Source: JAZQNC01 sp045536155
GTDB taxonomy: Bacteria; Bacillota; Clostridia; Oscillospirales; CAG-272
Direction of reading: 5' to 3'
DNA: 10,560 nucleotides
Assembly: GCA_045536155.1 (NCBI GenBank)
Contig: JAZSMZ010000129.1
Span: 1-10,560, forward strand
Program-made: the position numbers and the translations under genes
Shown here: positions 1-7,143 of the stretch, in pieces
Position numbering within the stretch: the stretch's first letter is position 1
How the letters are laid out: every line of letters begins with the position of its first letter
The notes under the pieces: model-generated
Databases searched by the model: none
Told to the model about the DNA's origin: nothing
Seen by the model: the letters and a program-made list of their open reading frames with translations, nothing else

Positions 1-47
1 AACTTTTGATGTAAGCATACAAGACAGATAGTTCACAGGGAAACAAA

Positions 48-1280
48 ATGATGATTGTAAAAATAGTATGTTATATACTGTATGCGATAGTTTTTTTATA
101 CGGATTATATTTTGCCCTGACAGGGCTGTTCACTTTTTTAAAATCCAAAAAGAGAATAGTTGAGCATGATCCGAAAACCAATTTTGCCATTTTGATAGCC
201 GCACGCAACGAGCAGGAGGTCATAGCCGATCTTGTGACAAGCTTAAACCGTCAGAATTATCCTGCCGAATTGTACAGCATTTATTGCCTGATAAACAACT
301 GTACCGATAATACAGAGATGGTTGCCCGAAATGAAGGCGCAAATATCATTTCAGTTGATATTCCCGTTAAAGGAAAGGGCGACGTTTTAAAATACGCTTT
401 CGAGTATCTTAAAGACCGAAAATACGATGCATATATTATATTCGATGCCGATAATGAAGTGCATCCCGACTTTCTTAAAAAAATGAATGATGCATATATG
501 TCGGGATATCATGTTGCCCAGGGAAGAAAGGACAGCAAAAATCTTGAAGACAATTGGATCAGTGCAAGTTATTCACTGTTTTATTATTACCAGAATATAT
601 TTTTCAATAAATCAAGAATGAATATCGGTAAGTCGGCGGCTATCAACGGAACCGGATTTATGGTAAAACGTGAGATAGTTGAGGATGATTTTAACCCTCA
701 AACAATTACCGAGGATAACGAATTTTCTGTGATATGCGCGTTGAACGGTATCCAAATTGCCTATGTCGACGATGCGATCACATACGATGAACAGCCGATA
801 GATTTCAAAACATCGTGGTTTCAGCGGATACGATGGAGCCGCGGGCTGATACAGTGCAGAAAGCTTTACGGCAAGCAGCTGATAAAAAAGGCATTCAAAG
901 GACATGACATGGTATGCTTGGATAAATACTTGTTTATCATAGCACCATATGTTCAAGTGTTGTCTTTGATTTTATTTGCGGCAATGTTATTTGTAAATTT
1001 AGTAGGTACAGACGCAAGGCAATTAATCTCCGAAACCACAATATACGAGTGTATCGGCGGAGCTATTTCGTTTTTGATAGGTGCGGCTGTAAACGCTTTT
1101 GCGATCGCATATTATAAAAGAAATATCTTTAAGGCAATGCACGGTATATTTTTATTCGGCTTGTTCATGACAACATGGATAGCTGTCAATATTGTAAGCT
1201 TTACGAAGAAAAATTTAACGTGGGTGCCGATAAAGCATATAAAAAAGTCCAATATACATAATATTTTAAATAATGGTTGA
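48..1280 (+). CDS. Membrane-anchored family 2 glycosyltransferase (processive type)
   Basis: Predicted inner-membrane glycosyltransferase with a GT-A fold (GT2, 410 aa) that would transfer sugar from a nucleotide-sugar to a growing polysaccharide or lipid acceptor at the cytoplasmic face. Visible: an N-terminal membrane segment (about residues 4-30), a nucleotide-binding start AILIAARNE (47-55), the metal-binding DAD (133-135), the acceptor-side TED (221-223) and QRIRW (259-263). The last is the QxxRW signature shared with cellulose, hyaluronan and poly-GlcNAc synthases. Three hydrophobic segments follow (about 292-319, 334-356, 362-385). Two ATGs stand in tandem at 48 and 51; an AGGG at 37-40 is spaced for the first. 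The substrate cannot be deduced, and no other polysaccharide gene is in view. It is visibly more AT-rich than the genes from 2465 onward. Family assignment is firm; product specificity is unknown. Confidence 0.9.
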   Translation: MMIVKIVCYILYAIVFLYGLYFALTGLFTFLKSKKRIVEHDPKTNFAILIAARNEQEVIADLVTSLNRQNYPAELYSIYCLINNCTDNTEMVARNEGANIISVDIPVKGKGDVLKYAFEYLKDRKYDAYIIFDADNEVHPDFLKKMNDAYMSGYHVAQGRKDSKNLEDNWISASYSLFYYYQNIFFNKSRMNIGKSAAINGTGFMVKREIVEDDFNPQTITEDNEFSVICALNGIQIAYVDDAITYDEQPIDFKTSWFQRIRWSRGLIQCRKLYGKQLIKKAFKGHDMVCLDKYLFIIAPYVQVLSLILFAAMLFVNLVGTDARQLISETTIYECIGGAISFLIGAAVNAFAIAYYKRNIFKAMHGIFLFGLFMTTWIAVNIVSFTKKNLTWVPIKHIKKSNIHNILNNG

Positions 1281-1347
1281 AAAATGCGCTGTTATGTTTT
1301 ATAATTTAGGTGCTGATTATTTTCTTTTTTGGGAGCATACTAAAAGT

Positions 1348-2217
1348 ATGAACAAGAAAAACGTATTAAATACTCTTAAAACCTATTCTATAATAACCGC
1401 GGGATGTCTGGTATATGCCATCGCATTTAACTGGTTTTATGAGCCAAACGCGCTAAGCTGCGGCGGTTTTACCGGTGTTGGTCAGATAATCAACTACTAT
1501 CTCCCCTTTTTACCGGTCGGCTCGCTTATGTTTTTGCTCAATCTACCTCTTTTCATAGTGGGATTTAAAAAATACGGCTGGGCGATTCTCGCACGCACTC
1601 TTTATGCCGTTACTCTCAGTGCTCTGTTTATCGACCTTATAAAGGCTATGTTCGATTTTCAGCCGATGGAGCCCCTGCTTGCCTGCCTGTACGGAGGTAT
1701 TATTGCAGGCGTCGGCTTTGGCTGGATGCTTTTGGAGGAGGCAACGACGGGAGGCACCGAGCTTGCCGCTTACCTGCTCAAATTAAAGCTATCCCATCTG
1801 TCGATCGGTCGACTCTGCCTCGTTTTGGATCTTGTGGTCATCGTTGTTTATGCGGCTGTATTCAAAAATCTCGAAAATGCCCTCTATGGCGGAATCACTC
1901 TATACGTCATTACCTCGGTAATGGACCTTATCGTCTACGGAGGCAACAAGGCAAAGCTTGCCTATATCATCAGTAAAGAGCAAGAAGAGATCACAAAGAA
2001 GCTCATCGAAGCCGATCTCGGCGTTACCGCGCTCGACGGAAACGGGGCATATACTGGCGAAAAGAAAAAGGTATTGCTTGTGGCTGTTCGTCGCCGCGAA
2101 CTTGTAATGGCAAAGAGAATGGTCAAACAGATCGATCCCACTGCATTCATCATAATGTGCGATGCGAGCGAGGTACTCGGCGAGGGATTCGGCGAATACA
2201 AGCAGGAAGGTCTGTAA
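1348..2217 (+). CDS. YitT family membrane protein (DUF161 + DUF2179)
   Basis: A 289-residue integral membrane protein of the YitT family, common and often multicopy in Firmicutes. Its biochemical role is not established. Visible: about five hydrophobic segments in residues 13-200 (around 14-30, 57-72, 80-98, 110-128 and 157-172), with family-typical glycine-rich stretches CGGFTGVGQ (38-46) and EEATTGGTELAA (130-141). A soluble C-terminal domain (about 205-285, DUF2179) holds TALDGNGAYTGEKKKVL and resembles a ligand-binding regulatory domain. The frame is open back to an ATG at 1273 that overlaps the glycosyltransferase stop, but the extra 25 residues look non-homologous and have no ribosome binding site. 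I chose ATG 1348, which has GGGAG at 1331-1335 and puts the first membrane helix near the N terminus. It lies 67 bases after the glycosyltransferase and is closed by a terminator, so the two may be co-transcribed. Confidence 0.88.
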   Translation: MNKKNVLNTLKTYSIITAGCLVYAIAFNWFYEPNALSCGGFTGVGQIINYYLPFLPVGSLMFLLNLPLFIVGFKKYGWAILARTLYAVTLSALFIDLIKAMFDFQPMEPLLACLYGGIIAGVGFGWMLLEEATTGGTELAAYLLKLKLSHLSIGRLCLVLDLVVIVVYAAVFKNLENALYGGITLYVITSVMDLIVYGGNKAKLAYIISKEQEEITKKLIEADLGVTALDGNGAYTGEKKKVLLVAVRRRELVMAKRMVKQIDPTAFIIMCDASEVLGEGFGEYKQEGL

Positions 2218-2231
2218 AATAAAAAAGATTA

Positions 2232-2263
2232 AAGGCGGTGAAAATTCACCGCCTTGATTTTAT
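2232..2263 (+). terminator. Intrinsic terminator after the YitT gene
   Basis: A perfect 10-bp GC-rich stem (AAGGCGGTGA at 2232-2241 pairing with TCACCGCCTT at 2246-2255) with a 4-base loop is followed by GATTTTAT. It starts 14 bases after the YitT stop. The opposite strand also has a T-rich tail, so it may work both ways, although no leftward gene approaches it. Confidence 0.85.
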
Positions 2264-2368
2264 ACATAAAAGTTGCAAAAAATGCTCGATAATATCATAT
2301 TTATGCGCTTTTTGTGATAATTATGCAATTTTCTCTTCAAAAAAATTCAAAAATTAATAATTTTACTG

Positions 2369-2397
2369 TTGAAAAATACCGAATATAATGTTATAAT
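2369..2397 (+). promoter_or_regulatory. Sigma-A-type promoter of the nfn operon
   Basis: TTGAAA at 2369-2374 and a perfect TATAAT at 2392-2397 are separated by exactly 17 bases in an AT-rich intergenic region. The predicted transcript starts near 2404, giving a leader of about 60 bases before the GTG at 2465. The rest of the 247-base gap (2218-2464) holds the upstream terminator and AT-rich sequence in which I see no other clear signal. Confidence 0.8.
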
Positions 2398-2464
2398 AAA
2401 TCAATATATTTAAGTTACCAGATATTTATTTTATAAAGTATAGTTTCGAAAGGACTGACGGCAA

Positions 2465-3289
2465 GTGTATACAATTACCGATAAGCGCGTGTTGAACGAA
2501 ACAACCGTTATGATGAAGATAAATGCCCCCAAGGTGGCAAAAAAAGCAGGCCCCGGACAGTTTATAATTTTCCGAGTTGACGAAAAGGGCGAGCGAGTTC
2601 CGCTTACAATAGCAGGATACGACAGAGAATCGGGCGACGTTCAGATCATTTTTCAGGCGGTAGGCGCCAGCACAAAAAGACTTGCACAGCTCAACGTCGG
2701 CGATACCATCTGCGATTTTGTCGGTCCCCTCGGCAAGGCAACCGAGCTTGACGGATACAAAAAGGCTGCAGTAATCGGCGGAGGTCTGGGATGCGCGATC
2801 GCGTATCCTCAGGCAAAGTACCTTTTTGAAAATGGATGCGACGTTGATATTATCGCCGGATTCAGAAGCAAGGATATCATCATTTTGGAAGATGAGATGA
2901 AGGCTTGCTCGAACGATCTTACAATAATGACCGACGACGGATCGAAAGGAAATAAGGGACTTGTAACCGACGCGCTCAAGGCAAAGATCGAGGCTGGAGC
3001 CGAATATGATCTCGTTATCGCGATCGGTCCTCCCGTAATGATGAAGTTCGTTTGTATGCTTACAAAGCAGTACAATATTAAGACCATCGTTTCGATGAAC
3101 CCCATAATGGTGGACGGCACAGGAATGTGCGGCGGATGCCGCGTAACCGTCGATGGGCAGACCAAGTTTGCCTGCGTTGACGGTCCCGATTTTGACGGCC
3201 ACTCAGTAAATTTCGACGAGCTGATCGCTCGTAATCGCACCTACGCAGAGCGTGAAGAGCACGCCTGCCGCATGCTCCAAAATAAGTGA
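2465..3289 (+). CDS. nfnA: Ferredoxin-NADP+ reductase subunit alpha, NfnA-like (sulfide dehydrogenase SudB-like)
   Basis: Small flavoprotein subunit (274 aa) of an NADH-dependent reduced ferredoxin:NADP+ oxidoreductase, a cytoplasmic enzyme that in characterised anaerobes couples NADH, NADPH and ferredoxin by electron bifurcation. Visible: an N-terminal FAD-binding barrel with RVPLTIAG (44-51), a nucleotide-binding GGGLG (105-109), the C-terminal substrate motif AIGPP (186-190), and a [2Fe-2S] site Asp217, Cys222, Cys225, Cys237 within MVDGTGMCGGC. The unusual Asp plus three Cys ligand set is known for NfnA. The start is GTG at 2465, supported by AAAGGA at 2449-2454 and by the N terminus MYTITDKRVLNE, which begins where the family does. 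Its stop overlaps the start of an upstream extension of the next frame, and the next gene's true start is 24 bases downstream. Homologues are often labelled sulfide dehydrogenase or dihydroorotate dehydrogenase electron-transfer subunit; the partner gene favours Nfn. Confidence 0.88.
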   Translation: MYTITDKRVLNETTVMMKINAPKVAKKAGPGQFIIFRVDEKGERVPLTIAGYDRESGDVQIIFQAVGASTKRLAQLNVGDTICDFVGPLGKATELDGYKKAAVIGGGLGCAIAYPQAKYLFENGCDVDIIAGFRSKDIIILEDEMKACSNDLTIMTDDGSKGNKGLVTDALKAKIEAGAEYDLVIAIGPPVMMKFVCMLTKQYNIKTIVSMNPIMVDGTGMCGGCRVTVDGQTKFACVDGPDFDGHSVNFDELIARNRTYAEREEHACRMLQNK

Positions 3290-3296
3290 TCGGGCG

Positions 3297-3302
3297 AAAG
3301 GA
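3297..3302 (+). promoter_or_regulatory. Ribosome binding site deciding the nfnB start
   Basis: AAAGGA lies 10 bases before ATG 3313. It rules out the in-frame GTG at 3286, which would overlap the nfnA stop and place this site inside the coding region. Confidence 0.7.
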
Positions 3303-3312
3303 AATAAAGACC

Positions 3313-4701
3313 ATGGCCAATATGCAAAAAAATAAGACACCTATGCCCGAGCAGCTTCCACTCGTCAGAGCGAGAAACTGGGAGGAGGTTGCATGCGGTT
3401 ACAGCGAAGAAGATGCCGTAAACGAGGCACAGCGCTGTCTTAACTGTAAAAATCACCCCTGTACCGAGGGTTGCCCCGTAAACGTACGCATCCCCGAGTT
3501 TATATCCGCCGTGGCTGACGGTGATTTCGCCCGCGGATACGAAATAATCAAAAAGACAAATTCTCTGCCCGCAGTATGCGGACGTGTATGCCCCCAGGAA
3601 AATCAGTGCGAGGGCCGTTGTGTCCGCGCTATCAAGGGTGAGAGCGTAGGTATCGGGCGCCTTGAAAGATTTTGCGCCGATTGGGCGGCAAAGAATAATT
3701 ATCAGGAAGAAATGCCCACCGCCGAACCGAAGAAGATCAAGGTTGCGGTTGTCGGCTCGGGTCCTGCAGGACTCACCTGCGCAGGTGAGCTTGCCCGCGA
3801 AGGATTCGACGTTACCGTGTTTGAGGCACTTCATACCGCAGGCGGCGTTTTGGTATACGGTATTCCCGAATTCCGTCTTCCCAAGAGCATCGTTGCACGC
3901 GAGATAGAAGCGCTCGAGAGCATTGGCGTTAAGATCGAGCTTAATACTGTTGTCGGACGCACCGAGACAGTTGACGAGCTCTTTGAAGAGGGCTTTGCCG
4001 CTGTATTTATCGGAAGCGGTGCCGGCACTCCCATGTTCATGGATATACCCGGAATCAACGCCATGGGCGTTTTCTCGGCAAACGAGTACCTTACCCGAAT
4101 CAATCTCATGAAGGGATATCGTGACGACTACGACACTCCCGTTATCCGCTCCAAGACAGTTGCCGTCATCGGCGGCGGTAACGTTGCTATGGATGCCGCA
4201 CGCTGTGCGCTTCGTTTGGGTGCAGATAAGGTATACATCGTCTACCGCCGCGGTGAAGAGGAGCTTCCCGCTCGCGCCGAAGAGATACATCACGCAAAGG
4301 AAGAGGGCATCGAATTTAAGCTGCTTACAAATCCCGTCGCTATCAATGCAGATGAAAAGGGAAGAGTTAAGTCGATGACCTGCATCAGAATGGAGCTTGG
4401 CGAGCCCGACGCATCGGGTCGCCGCCGTCCTATCGAAGTTGAGGGCTCGGAATTCGATGTTGAGCTCGACACCGTCATTATGGCGCTCGGCACCAGCCCC
4501 AATCCTCTTATCCGTACCACGACTCCCGGACTTGAGGCAAACAAAAAAGGCTGCCTCGTCACCACCGACGGCGTAACTACCACTCGCGAGGGCGTGTATG
4601 CCGGCGGAGATGCAGTAACTGGTGCCGCTACCGTAATTTTAGCGATGGGCGCAGGACGTGAGGCCGCAAAGAAGATAAAGGAATTTATCGAAAATAAATA
4701 A
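3313..4701 (+). CDS. nfnB: NfnB-like large subunit (NADPH-dependent glutamate synthase homologue, GltA type)
   Basis: Large subunit (462 aa) of the Nfn-type oxidoreductase, carrying FAD, two [4Fe-4S] clusters and an NADP(H) site. Visible: cysteine groups C42-x2-C45-x4-C50-x3-C54 and C89-x3-C93-x5-C99-x3-C103 in the N-terminal iron-sulfur domain, an FAD-binding VGSGPAG (147-153), GIPEFRLPK (183-191), a second dinucleotide fold AVIGGGNVAMDAA (284-296), YRRGEEELPAR (311-321), and the closing FAD motif GGDAVTGAATVILAMGAG (431-448). This layout is shared with the glutamate synthase small subunit GltD. However, no large glutamate synthase gene is present and an NfnA-type partner sits directly upstream, so Nfn or Sud function is much more likely than glutamate synthesis. 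The ATG at 3313 was chosen over the GTG at 3286 for its ribosome binding site. It shares the promoter at 2369. Whether the enzyme bifurcates cannot be read from sequence alone. Confidence 0.9.
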   Translation: MANMQKNKTPMPEQLPLVRARNWEEVACGYSEEDAVNEAQRCLNCKNHPCTEGCPVNVRIPEFISAVADGDFARGYEIIKKTNSLPAVCGRVCPQENQCEGRCVRAIKGESVGIGRLERFCADWAAKNNYQEEMPTAEPKKIKVAVVGSGPAGLTCAGELAREGFDVTVFEALHTAGGVLVYGIPEFRLPKSIVAREIEALESIGVKIELNTVVGRTETVDELFEEGFAAVFIGSGAGTPMFMDIPGINAMGVFSANEYLTRINLMKGYRDDYDTPVIRSKTVAVIGGGNVAMDAARCALRLGADKVYIVYRRGEEELPARAEEIHHAKEEGIEFKLLTNPVAINADEKGRVKSMTCIRMELGEPDASGRRRPIEVEGSEFDVELDTVIMALGTSPNPLIRTTTPGLEANKKGCLVTTDGVTTTREGVYAGGDAVTGAATVILAMGAGREAAKKIKEFIENK

Positions 4702-4725
4702 AATTATCAATAAAGGAGAATAGCT

Positions 4726-5049
4726 GTGTTTTCGATCTTTTCAAAAAAACGTATGGATGAAACAGCCGCCAAAAACTTTTGGGCTTGGTTTGAAGAAAAA
4801 GAAAGCTGGATCGTGGAGTGCATTTATAACCATGATCAATCCTTCATTTGGGAGATCGATAAGAGGCTGAAACCCGTATTTTCCTATTTTGAAAGAGAGC
4901 TTGAATTTCAGCTCGGATACAATGACGTCGCCGGTGAATTCTTCTTCTTTCATTTCGACGACAGATATCTGAAAAGAGATGCCGCCGCTTTCGGCAAAAT
5001 GATGCCCGAAGACGTTGCAAATCGCTGGACGTTTATATTAGAAAAATAA
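4726..5049 (+). CDS. Small protein of unknown function, last gene of the nfn operon
   Basis: A 107-residue acidic-aromatic soluble protein that I do not recognise with certainty. It starts with GTG 4726 behind a strong AAAGGAGA (4712-4719, 6-base spacing) and only 24 bases after nfnB, so it is very probably translated from the same transcript. There is no signal peptide or membrane helix. Notable features are FWAWFEEKESWIVE (18-31), a run of aromatic residues EFFFFHFDD (71-79), and a closing WTFILEK. The FWxWFxxxE opening recalls a loosely defined set of small bacterial proteins with the same N-terminal signature. This is memory rather than a search result, and I assign no function. A terminator follows 13 bases after the stop. 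The strong ribosome binding site and codon use like its neighbours argue that it is a real gene. Confidence 0.8.
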   Translation: MFSIFSKKRMDETAAKNFWAWFEEKESWIVECIYNHDQSFIWEIDKRLKPVFSYFERELEFQLGYNDVAGEFFFFHFDDRYLKRDAAAFGKMMPEDVANRWTFILEK

Positions 5050-5061
5050 AAGAATAGACAA

Positions 5062-5095
5062 AACCCCCGACAGACTGTAAAATCTGTCGGGGGTT
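5062..5095. terminator. Bidirectional intrinsic terminator between the nfn operon and clpX
   Basis: A perfect 13-bp stem (5062-5074 with 5083-5095, core CCCCCGACAGA) and 8-base loop lie between two converging genes. The rightward strand continues into TTATTATTTATT and the leftward strand into TTTGTCTATTC, so it can serve both the nfn operon and clpX. Both U-tracts are interrupted. Confidence 0.85.
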
Positions 5096-5100
5096 ATTAT

Positions 5101-6435
5101 TTATTCTGCAATGCTGTCCATTCTGTCGAATACGTTGAGCTGGTTATTGGGCTTTGATCTAAGCACAAGAGTAGGCGCTTCGAGATGATCTACCGTTTTG
5201 TCGGTGATGACCACCTTCGCAACGTCGTCGCGAGAGGGAACGTCGTACATGACGTCGAGCATGACGTCTTCCATAATGGAGCGAAGACCGCGCGCGCCCG
5301 TGTTGCGCTCGATTGCAAGATTTGCAATGCGCTCAAGTGCTTCATTGGTGAATTCAAGCTCGGTGTGATCAAGCTCAAACAGACGCTTGTACTGCTTTAC
5401 GATCGAGTTTTTCGGCTCACGCATGATGCGGACCAGCGCTTCGCTGTCGAGGGAGTCGAGTCCGCAGATGATGGGCAGACGTCCGACAAGCTCGGGGATA
5501 AGTCCGTACTTAACGATGTCGTGTGCCTCAACGTCGTGATAGATGTTCTTTTTAGCCTTTTCTGCTTTTCCGAGGATCTCGCCCTCAAAGCCGATAGTAG
5601 AGCTTCCACGGCGATTTTCGATAAGCTGACCGATTCCGTCGAAGCTTCCGCCGCAGATAAAGAGAATGTTTTCCGTATTGATCTGGATAAAATCCTGATT
5701 GGGATGCTTTCTTCCGCCCTGCGGAGGAACGTTTGAAACGGTACCCTCGAGGATCTTGAGCAGCGCCTGCTGAACGCCCTCGCCCGAAACGTCACGGGTG
5801 ATCGATCTGTTTTCGCTCTTGCGGGCGATCTTGTCGATCTCGCCGATGTAGATGATACCCTTTTCGGCGCGCTCGATGTCGTAGTCGGCGGCCTGAATAA
5901 GACGGAGCAGGATGTTTTCAACGTCTTCACCAACGTATCCCGCCTCGGTAAGAGTGGTAGCATCGGCGATAGCAAAGGGAACCTTCAAGGTCTTGGCAAG
6001 AGTCTGCGCAAGGAAGGTTTTTCCGACACCGGTGGGACCCAAAAGGAGCACGTTGCTCTTTTGCAGTTCGACCTCGTCAACACGCTTTTTTGCGCCGTGA
6101 GCCTTTTTCTTTATCTGAAGAATACGCTTGTAGTGGTTGTAAACCGCGACAGAAAGAGTCTTCTTTGCCGCATCCTGACCGATAACGTATTCGTCGAGAG
6201 TCTGCTTTATGGCCATGGGCTTTGGCAGAGTTTCAAGAGAAAGATCGCTGTCCGAGGAAATATTGCGGGTGTGCTCGTATACGATCTGATTGCAGGCATC
6301 GATGCAGTTGTTGCATATCATAAGACCGGTGGGCGAGGGAATGAGGTACATTACCTTCGATTCGTCGCGTCCGCAAAATGAGCAATACTGCGTCGAGCTT
6401 GTGCGATTTGATGTGCGGTTGTTGCCGTTAGCCAT
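5101..6435 (-). CDS. clpX: ATP-dependent Clp protease ATP-binding subunit ClpX
   Basis: Hexameric AAA+ unfoldase (444 aa) that recognises tagged proteins, unfolds them with ATP and threads them into ClpP in the cytoplasm. Visible: an N-terminal zinc-binding domain with Cys18, Cys21, Cys41, Cys44; Walker A GPTGVGKT (133-140); pore loop GYVG (166-169); the RKH loop (242-244); sensor 1 region ILFICGGSF (257-265); the IGF loop that docks on ClpP (281-283); arginine finger Arg319 in ELVGRLP; and sensor 2 GARGLR (380-385). The Walker B motif is odd: residues 194-201 read IIYIGEID, where the family has IIYIDEID. The metal-coordinating aspartate is thus Gly198 (codon GGC at 5842-5844), while catalytic Glu199 is kept. 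Everything else looks intact, so this is a single-residue change, natural or a base error. ATG 6435 lies 3 bases after the clpP stop; a weak AAGAGAG precedes it. Confidence 0.97.
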   Translation of the reverse strand: MANGNNRTSNRTSSTQYCSFCGRDESKVMYLIPSPTGLMICNNCIDACNQIVYEHTRNISSDSDLSLETLPKPMAIKQTLDEYVIGQDAAKKTLSVAVYNHYKRILQIKKKAHGAKKRVDEVELQKSNVLLLGPTGVGKTFLAQTLAKTLKVPFAIADATTLTEAGYVGEDVENILLRLIQAADYDIERAEKGIIYIGEIDKIARKSENRSITRDVSGEGVQQALLKILEGTVSNVPPQGGRKHPNQDFIQINTENILFICGGSFDGIGQLIENRRGSSTIGFEGEILGKAEKAKKNIYHDVEAHDIVKYGLIPELVGRLPIICGLDSLDSEALVRIMREPKNSIVKQYKRLFELDHTELEFTNEALERIANLAIERNTGARGLRSIMEDVMLDVMYDVPSRDDVAKVVITDKTVDHLEAPTLVLRSKPNNQLNVFDRMDSIAE

Positions 6436-6438
6436 AAA

Positions 6439-7023
6439 TTATGCTCTCTTTTCGATAACTCTGTCGATGAGACCGTATTCGAGCGCTTCGGATGCGGTCA
6501 TGATGTTGTCGCGCTCGGTGTCGCGCTCGATAACATCAAGGCTCTTGCCGGTGTTTTGTGCAAGGATCTTGTTGAGGCGCTCACGAACTCGGATGATGTG
6601 ATCGGCATGGATCTTTATATCGCTTGCCTGACCCTGGAATCCGCCGAGAGGCTGATGAATGAGAATCTCGCTGTTGGGGAGAGCAAGTCGCTTGCCCTTG
6701 GCGCCCGCAGAAAGCAGGAACGCGCCCATGCTTGCGGCCATTCCGATGCAGATGGGCGAAACGTCGCACTTGATATAGTTCATCGTGTCGTATATAGCCA
6801 TACCTGCGGAAATGGATCCGCCGGGGCTGTTGATATAGAGGCAGATGTCCTTATCGGGATCTTCCGATTCCAAAAAGAGAAGCTGAGCTACGACAAGCGA
6901 TGCTGTGGTGTCGTTGACCTCATCGGCCAAAAATACGATGCGGTTGCTTAACAGACGAGAGTAGATGTCGTAAGCTCTCTCGCCGCGATTGGTAGTTTCG
7001 ATGACGGTAGGTACAAGTGGCAT
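6439..7023 (-). CDS. clpP: ATP-dependent Clp protease proteolytic subunit ClpP
   Basis: Serine peptidase (194 aa, the normal family length) that forms the double-heptamer degradation chamber served by ClpX. Visible: the oxyanion-strand glycines in INSPGGSISAG (64-74), the nucleophile Ser98 in GMAASMGAF, His123 in ILIHQPLGG, and Asp172 in TERDN, giving a complete catalytic triad. The frame is open 32 codons further upstream to 7119, but that extension runs through the tig terminator hairpin and is not ClpP-like. ATG 7023 begins MPLVPTVIE as expected and has a well-placed AAAGGG. clpX follows after 3 bases. The space before clpP holds no CtsR-type heptamer repeat or CIRCE element that I can see, and only weak promoter-like sequence, so control may be by a modest promoter or by read-through from tig. 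Confidence 0.97.
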   Translation of the reverse strand: MPLVPTVIETTNRGERAYDIYSRLLSNRIVFLADEVNDTTASLVVAQLLFLESEDPDKDICLYINSPGGSISAGMAIYDTMNYIKCDVSPICIGMAASMGAFLLSAGAKGKRLALPNSEILIHQPLGGFQGQASDIKIHADHIIRVRERLNKILAQNTGKSLDVIERDTERDNIMTASEALEYGLIDRVIEKRA

Positions 7024-7030
7024 TTTAAAT

Positions 7031-7036
7031 CCCTTT
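7031..7036 (-). promoter_or_regulatory. Ribosome binding site deciding the clpP start
   Basis: On the - strand this reads AAAGGG (within GGAAAGGG), 7 bases before ATG 7023. It supports the 194-residue ClpP over the longer open frame. Confidence 0.75.
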
Positions 7037-7068
7037 CCGTTAAAAAATAAAATGATTTGTGTTCGTAC

Positions 7069-7123
7069 AAAAAAAGTAAATTTTAGCTGTGAACCGGTAC
7101 GTTGTCGGTGCCGGTCCACAGCT
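7069..7123 (-). terminator. Hairpin terminator after tig
   Basis: Long inverted repeat, arms 7085-7100 and 7108-7123 (outer AGCTGTG/CACAGCT and inner ACCGG/CCGGT, with one wobble and one mismatch between arms). It begins about 20 bases after the tig stop. On the - strand it is followed by AAAATTTAC and a run of seven T (7069-7075). On the + strand GAATTTTT follows at once, so the hairpin may act in either direction. The T run on the tig side is set back from the stem, so efficiency may be partial, allowing read-through into clpP. Confidence 0.65.
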
Positions 7124-7143
7124 GAATTTTTGCTATGTTGGAA

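Noticed and set aside
1273..1347. N-terminal extension of the YitT protein to ATG 1273
   Set aside because: It overlaps the previous stop, has no ribosome binding site, and the added residues precede the usual family start; ATG 1348 has GGGAG upstream.
2264..2360. Possible riboswitch or small RNA between the YitT terminator and the nfn promoter
   Set aside because: The stretch is AT-rich with only loose, imperfect inverted repeats and lies upstream of the promoter, so it would not be in the nfn leader; no known motif recognised.
3241..4293. A 350-codon open frame on the - strand opposite nfnB
   Set aside because: It lies wholly antisense to a gene with complete family motifs, its translation is low in recognisable domains and rich in Cys/His/Asn, and it has no ribosome binding site or promoter. 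It is a by-product of codon bias in nfnB.
5185..5736. A 183-codon open frame on the + strand opposite clpX
   Set aside because: Shadow of clpX; no ribosome binding site and no recognisable domain.
7024..7119. N-terminal extension of ClpP by 32 residues
   Set aside because: It runs through the tig terminator hairpin, is not ClpP-like, and ATG 7023 has its own ribosome binding site and normal length.
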